Source: Saprolegnia diclina VS20 (lineage: Eukaryota > Oomycota > Saprolegniomycetes > Saprolegniales > Saprolegniaceae). From it: 34,674 nucleotides of DNA. Position numbers and translations under genes: made by a program. Positions 30,441 to 34,674 of this stretch are shown piece after piece. How positions within the stretch are numbered: position 1 is the stretch's first letter; every line of letters begins with the position of its first letter. The notes below the pieces were generated by a model that saw nothing but the letters and a program-made list of their open reading frames with translations, was not told where the DNA came from and made no database searches. The DNA lies in NCBI RefSeq assembly GCF_000281045.1, contig NW_008246073.1, positions 470,970 through 505,643 of the forward strand. The letters run 5' to 3'.

Positions 30441-31897
30441 TCAGCGCAAAAGGTCGCGGACCGCGCCAAAGCGCTCGCGACGGTCCGTGGGCGACCGTTG
30501 CCAGATGACCTCGACGGCGGGTCGAAGCTTGACAACATCTAGAGGTAGCGGGCGATGGAAAGACTCTGCGTACGTCGCCCACATGGATGGATGCACCAGC
30601 GCAACGAAGGCCAGAACGACGCATTGCCGCCACTCGGCCATCTTGGCTTCCCATGCGGTGAGCGTCGTCGCTGCGCTATGGAGCGCCACGGAAAGCTCTT
30701 GCACTTGTTCATACGTGGCTTCAAATGCAGGTTCGCACGAGACTGCGACGTAAAACGCGTCGTCAAAGGGCGGCAGAGTTGCATTCCACGCCATCACCTT
30801 GGCGAGGAGCGGACCAGTCAGCTCTGCCGTATCTTCGCCTCCGGGTGTCGACGATGCAGACTGGAATACTTCGTGCTGTGGAGCAAAAGCTTGTCCGTAC
30901 GCGATGCAATCTTCGGCAGCCAACGCATCAAACGGTCTCTTCCCAGACTACAGAGACAAACCTCGTCAGTCGACGTCGCCATGTACGCTGTACCGTGTTG
31001 ACCAGCGTCGTGTTAGTCGCTGGTACGTCCGCGGCCATAAACTCGCGCAGCAGGGCAACAGTCACGCGACTGTTTTCGCACAGTACGTGCAGGGGCGAGT
31101 TGCCAATCTACATGCATCGGTTAGATTTGCATCCATACCATGGTTTTGTACGTTGTCTTGCGTATTTGGGTTGACGCCTGGTTGATGAAGCATTGCATGC
31201 AGCATTGCCGGGGAGACTTTCGCGTTTTGGCATAGGTAATGGAGCGCGGTTGCCTTGAACTAGTTGCAAGAAACAAGATCATAGATGTGAGGTGAGCTTC
31301 GAGCTGCGCGTACGTGGTTCTGGGTCATCATGCCGCTAGCAGGTGGCGTTGCTCGCAGCGCGAGTAAGAGCATGTCGTCTTGCAGCGCTTGGTTTGACGC
31401 CAGGTAGTGCAGCGCCGAGTTGCCGTCACCGTCCATCGCGTTCACAAAATTGCCACCCGGTGCCGAGAGCATCACCTGCAAGAGTGCTGCGCTGACGTTC
31501 TCGTTCATGCATAAAAAGTGCAAAGGTGTCGACTTCTTGTCGTCCTATGTCATTGATCGCCGTGAGCCACCTCGGCCCCAAGACTCGAGGACACCGTGGA
31601 CGTGGCATTGACCGAAGCGCCAGCTCGAATCAGCTCGCCGAGTGCCATCGCATTGATTTCGTTGTTCTTGCAGAGCAAATGCAGGGGCGTGTGACCTGTC
31701 TCGTCGACGGCGTGGACGCTGGCTCCGGCTGCCAGGAGAGGCTGCAGGCTGGAGACCGAGCGGTTGTCGCAGGCATAGTGCAGCGGGGTCCATCCGTCCA
31801 TTTCCATGAGCGCGATGGACTTGCCGACGAGGATCTTCCCGAGGGCTGCAGCGTCGTATTGCCCTTGTACGAGCCCCCACACGTCGTCGTTGCTCAT
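30441..31897 (-). CDS. Ankyrin-repeat protein
   Basis: Exons 31897-31595, 31544-31314, 31259-31152, 31107-30994 and 30947-30441 join to 420 residues; the four introns are 44-54 bases. Residues about 30-252 form about six ankyrin repeats, marked by DGWTPLHYACDN, TGHTPLHLLCKN, KSTPLHFLCMN, GNSALHYLASN, KATALHYLCQN and GNSPLHVLCEN. The remaining 168 residues (from SGKRPFDALAAEDC) are mostly helical, with a short hydrophobic stretch (QCVVLAFVALVHPSMW) that is too polar to be a sure membrane helix. Ankyrin repeats mediate protein binding, and the partner is unknown. It lies head to tail downstream of the CTL promoter and upstream of the JmjC gene: its stop is 69 bases before the JmjC start, on the same strand. 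Confidence 0.87.
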
Positions 31898-32145
31898 GTC
31901 CCCGTGATGACGAAGATCGGTCAGTAGGACGTGGCATCCGTGCCATATTTAAGAAACCTCCGTTTCCAGATATGCAGCGCCATCTGGGTTAAATCCTTGA
32001 AAACAAAGGACTAGCTGCAGTATAAATGGATTCTTTTAAAAATGTAAGTCGAATAAATCGGAACGTTCTTTCATATTGAGCTATAGAACGCTTATATTAA
32101 GGAATCTTTGTTCTTCGACCTGTGAAAGATGATGCTCATCCACAT
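31898..32145. promoter_or_regulatory. Divergent promoter between ankyrin and transporter genes
   Basis: This is a 248-base AT-richer region. TATAAAT at 32021-32027 lies about 120 bases before the transporter start and could be a TATA-like element; no CCAAT box was noticed. The function is inferred only from position. Confidence 0.3.
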
Positions 32146-34053
32146 ATGCTGCATTGCCGTTTTGCCGCTGTCATGCGCGACGCCTACAAAGCTCTCTCGG
32201 ACAAGGGGTTTACCGAGCCGGACGTCGATGACGTGGCGCTTCCCGGTGACTCCTACGTGGACTTTGCGTTCAAGGACAAGATTCCTGGAGGGCTCTTTCT
32301 CGGCAACGTCGCCGTCGTCGTCTACTTGGCCGTAAGATCGCATGCGATTCGCGATGGAGGCTGATCCTTATGCCACGTGCCAATAGGTCGTATGGGGCGC
32401 GCCGAACATTGGGACTTTCGACTTTACGCAGCACAAGTCCGGGGACGAGAAGCGCTCGCAAGGCATGAGCTTTCTAGTTGTGGCGGGGCTCATGGGGGCT
32501 GTCGGTGCTGTGCTCTCGGCCTTTTGGTTGCAGGCACTACAGCTGTACGCTGTTCGCATCATCTCTGTAACTCTTCAAGCAACGGTCGCTGCGCTTCTCG
32601 TGGGCGCCGCCGCCGGTTTTATGGAAGCCGGATTAGCCGGTCACGCGATTGGCCTTGGAAACCTCTTCCTTGCAGTCGCCCTCGGTTTGTACTACATCTC
32701 AGTGCGCCATCGCATCCCGTTTGCTGCAGCAAATCTTGCGGTTGCAAGCAAAATCATGCAGCGCTTTCCGCAGGTGCTTGTTGAAAACATGAACTGGTTC
32801 TTTATGGTCGAATTTAGGTTGCGCTGATAGCGTACGCCGCGATAGCAGCTCAAGTCGTGTGGACATCGTTGTGGACTGTGGCTCTTGTCGGAGTGTGGGT
32901 CATTACGCACAAGGATAGCGGGGCAATTGGATCGCTGCCGTCGTCGACAACGACCCACTTTTGTGTGTTTCTCATGCTCTTGAGGTAATACTCGCGCTCT
33001 TTGACGTGACACCTCGTAAAGCCCATCGTGAGTAGTCTCTTTTGGGGCCTTCAAGTCTTGCGCAACGTTGTGCACTGCACGGCCGCTGGTACCGTTGGTA
33101 CGTCTACATCTCACCTTTCAATTTGTTTCAGCAATCGCGTAGGCGAGTGGTGGTTCTCACCGCACCCTGAAGGCGCGGCCCGTCGGGCTCTGCGGCGCTG
33201 CGTCACGACGTCGTTTGGGTCGATTTGTTTTGGGTCGCTCATCGTGGCGGCGCTCGCCGCCTTGCGCTTTGTGCTACTCACAGCAAAACGGCGCAAGTCC
33301 CGCGGGTCGATAAATGCGTGCCTTGACTGCTTTGTCGGCGCACTCGAGTCCAACCTCAAGATTTTCAACAAGTATGCATATGTGCAAGTGGCGCTTTACG
33401 GCAAATGCCTCTACGACGCGGGTCTCGACACGATGCTTTTGTTTCGCGAAAAGTATTCTCTGCATTTCGAGACCGAAAGTTGATCACACGTGACTTAGAG
33501 GCTGGACGGCTGTCGTCAACGAAAGCCTTGTTTCGAGTGTGCTCTCGACGGGCTGCGTTGTCGTGGGCCTAGCCACCGGTCTTATCGGTGTCGGCTTGGT
33601 GCATGCTACGACGGCATGCTCAGACGCCGAGGCTCACGCTCACGCTGGCCAGTGCGGTAGGCAACGACAATATTACGTTCTTATACTGAATTGTGCATTT
33701 GGCACATAGACACGTTCAGCGTCCTCCTCACAACATTTGCGCTTTGCAATGCGGTCGGGTATGCCATGTGCGCTGTCGTCTCTTCGATCCTTGACAGTAT
33801 TGTTGCCACTGTCTTTGTGTGCATTGCGGAGGTGCGATTTTTCCATCCCGGTCTGCCCATAGTTCGTGATTGTGGTAGGACCCCATCGCACTGCACATCA
33901 CCAACTCGGACGAGTACATGGGCATCGTGGATGCGTGGTACGCTGCGTTGTGCTGATTTTTTGACAATCAACTTTGTTCTGCTGTGCAGGCGCCAATTCC
34001 ACCCCGAGCTCCTTACGCACTCGACATTCTCCGCTTCAGTTTCGTACGCCTAA
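32146..34053 (+). CDS. Choline-transporter-like protein (CTL/SLC44/PNS1 family)
   Basis: Polytopic membrane protein of the CTL family; animal members carry choline or related substrates, and the substrate here is not known. Nine exons (32146-32331, 32387-32773, 32818-32984, 33036-33097, 33143-33452, 33499-33656, 33710-33831, 33879-33937, 33990-34053) join to 504 residues. About ten hydrophobic helices are visible. Family signatures present are SVRHRIPFAAANL, NVVHCTAAGTV, the highly conserved TSFGSICFGSLIVA, and FNKYAYVQVALYGK, followed by GWTAVVNESLV. The length and lack of a big extracellular loop resemble fungal PNS1. The start at 32146 is a choice; Met at 32173 is in the same frame and equally possible. 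The gene is convergent with the acyltransferase (55 bases between stops). Confidence 0.92.
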
Positions 34054-34108
34054 GGGTCGTTACCCAAGAAATCGCGATTACTTTGCTTGGTCATGGTTGT
34101 GCCAAAGA

Positions 34109-34652
34109 CTACTTGAGTTTGGGCATGCCGGATGCAACGGCTGCGAATGCGGCATCCTTGATCTCGGCCTTGGTCGAGTTGGATGCCTCGAGGGGCGCAT
34201 GAACGATGAGCTTGCAAGCTCCGCGGCGATTCCACGTCCAAAGATCGTCGGGGATCACAATTGTGAGGGGGACAACGCGAGCCTTGGATGTTGTCGCTAT
34301 CTCGAATGCGCCGTCCTTGAACGGCAGGAACGTCGTTCGGTTGCGCGTGCCCTACTAACGCTCATTTTTCTGCGGCATTCCGCTGTGTACAAGCACCTGG
34401 GGGAAAACGATCACGCTCCACTGACTCGCGAGACGCTCATGGCAGGCCGCGAACATCTGCTTGATACTCTCCTTGTTCTTGCGCTTGAGCGGCACGTAAT
34501 TGGCGAGCTTCATCATCCAGCCAGGACCAGGCATCTACGACGGCACTGTCTCGCGACGACGATGCCACGAACCGTACCATAAAAATTACGCTCTTGGCCA
34601 CCCACGCGAAGCGCATGGGCAGGAAGTAGAGCGTCGTCACATCCATCATGGT
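34109..34652 (-). CDS. 1-acyl-sn-glycerol-3-phosphate acyltransferase (PlsC family), 5' part missing
   Basis: Membrane-bound acyltransferase expected to turn lysophosphatidate into phosphatidate in lipid synthesis. Visible exons 34652-34578, 34534-34397 and 34351-34109 encode the last 151 residues. The first visible exon starts TMMDVTTLYFLP, just after the place of the HxxxxD catalytic motif; its His should lie in the previous exon, beyond the right edge. Next come the conserved segments FAWVAKSVIFM and PGPGWMMKLANYVPLKR, then FPQGTRNRTTFLPFKDGAF, which is the acceptor-binding FPEGTR motif with Gln for Glu, and VVPLTIVIPD. An intron splits the motif after FPQ. The protein ends ASGMPKLK. The incoming intron ends at 34653. 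Confidence 0.88.
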
Positions 34653-34674
34653 CTACGAACGTTGTCCGTCATCG

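Noticed and set aside
1-34674. A defence island, secondary-metabolite cluster or prokaryotic mobile element
   Set aside because: The genes are spliced, mostly housekeeping or regulatory eukaryotic families on alternating strands; no nuclease, toxin-antitoxin, polyketide or phage gene was seen.

Overview
The window is nuclear DNA of a compact eukaryotic genome, most likely an oomycete and probably of the Saprolegniales group (inference). The evidence is GC-rich, gene-dense sequence with very short spliceosomal introns (40-63 bases). It also carries a gene set typical of stramenopiles: a major vault protein, a helicase-associated-repeat protein, a KMT2-type methyltransferase and a PNS1-like choline-transporter-like protein. 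Nothing prokaryotic was seen: no operons, CRISPR arrays or insertion sequences. No tRNA or rRNA gene was recognised.

I rebuilt fourteen protein genes by joining reading frames across short introns. Every join keeps the frame and restores the expected family motifs. Left to right they are: FUN14-domain protein (+, 803-1534); KMT2/trithorax-like H3K4 methyltransferase (-, 1540-8558); coiled-coil protein (-, 9114-10448); GH18 chitinase-like protein (+, 11248-12511); helicase-associated-repeat protein with a mitochondrial-type N-terminus (-, 12671-13729); F-box-like/TFIIS-like protein (+, 13959-14898); EH-domain endocytic protein interrupted by an N gap (+, 15927-19772); coiled-coil/armadillo protein (+, 19878-22039); Pcf11-like 3'-end-processing factor (-, 22141-24153); major vault protein (+, 24971-27616); JmjC protein with two PHD fingers (-, 27856-30372); ankyrin-repeat protein (-, 30441-31897); CTL/SLC44 transporter (+, 32146-34053); and the 3' part of an acylglycerolphosphate acyltransferase (-, 34109-34652, continuing off the right edge). 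A non-autonomous DNA transposon with TAA target-site duplications sits at 14928-15730. A possible decayed J-domain gene lies at 24233-24480.

Genes often meet tail to tail: five convergent pairs have only 5 to 239 bases between stop codons, so their 3' untranslated regions must abut or overlap. Four of the products act on chromatin or transcription (KMT2-like writer, JmjC/PHD protein, TFIIS-like factor, Pcf11-like factor), but nothing shows that they form one system.

The most unusual observations are these. The JmjC protein has lost all three iron-binding residues, so it is probably a histone-binding pseudo-demethylase. The TFIIS-like factor appears fused to an F-box-like segment and lacks an intact Asp-Glu catalytic hairpin. 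Half of all introns begin with GTAC, and only one begins with GTAAG. A KMT2-type SET domain is interrupted by an in-frame, stop-free 45-base intron.
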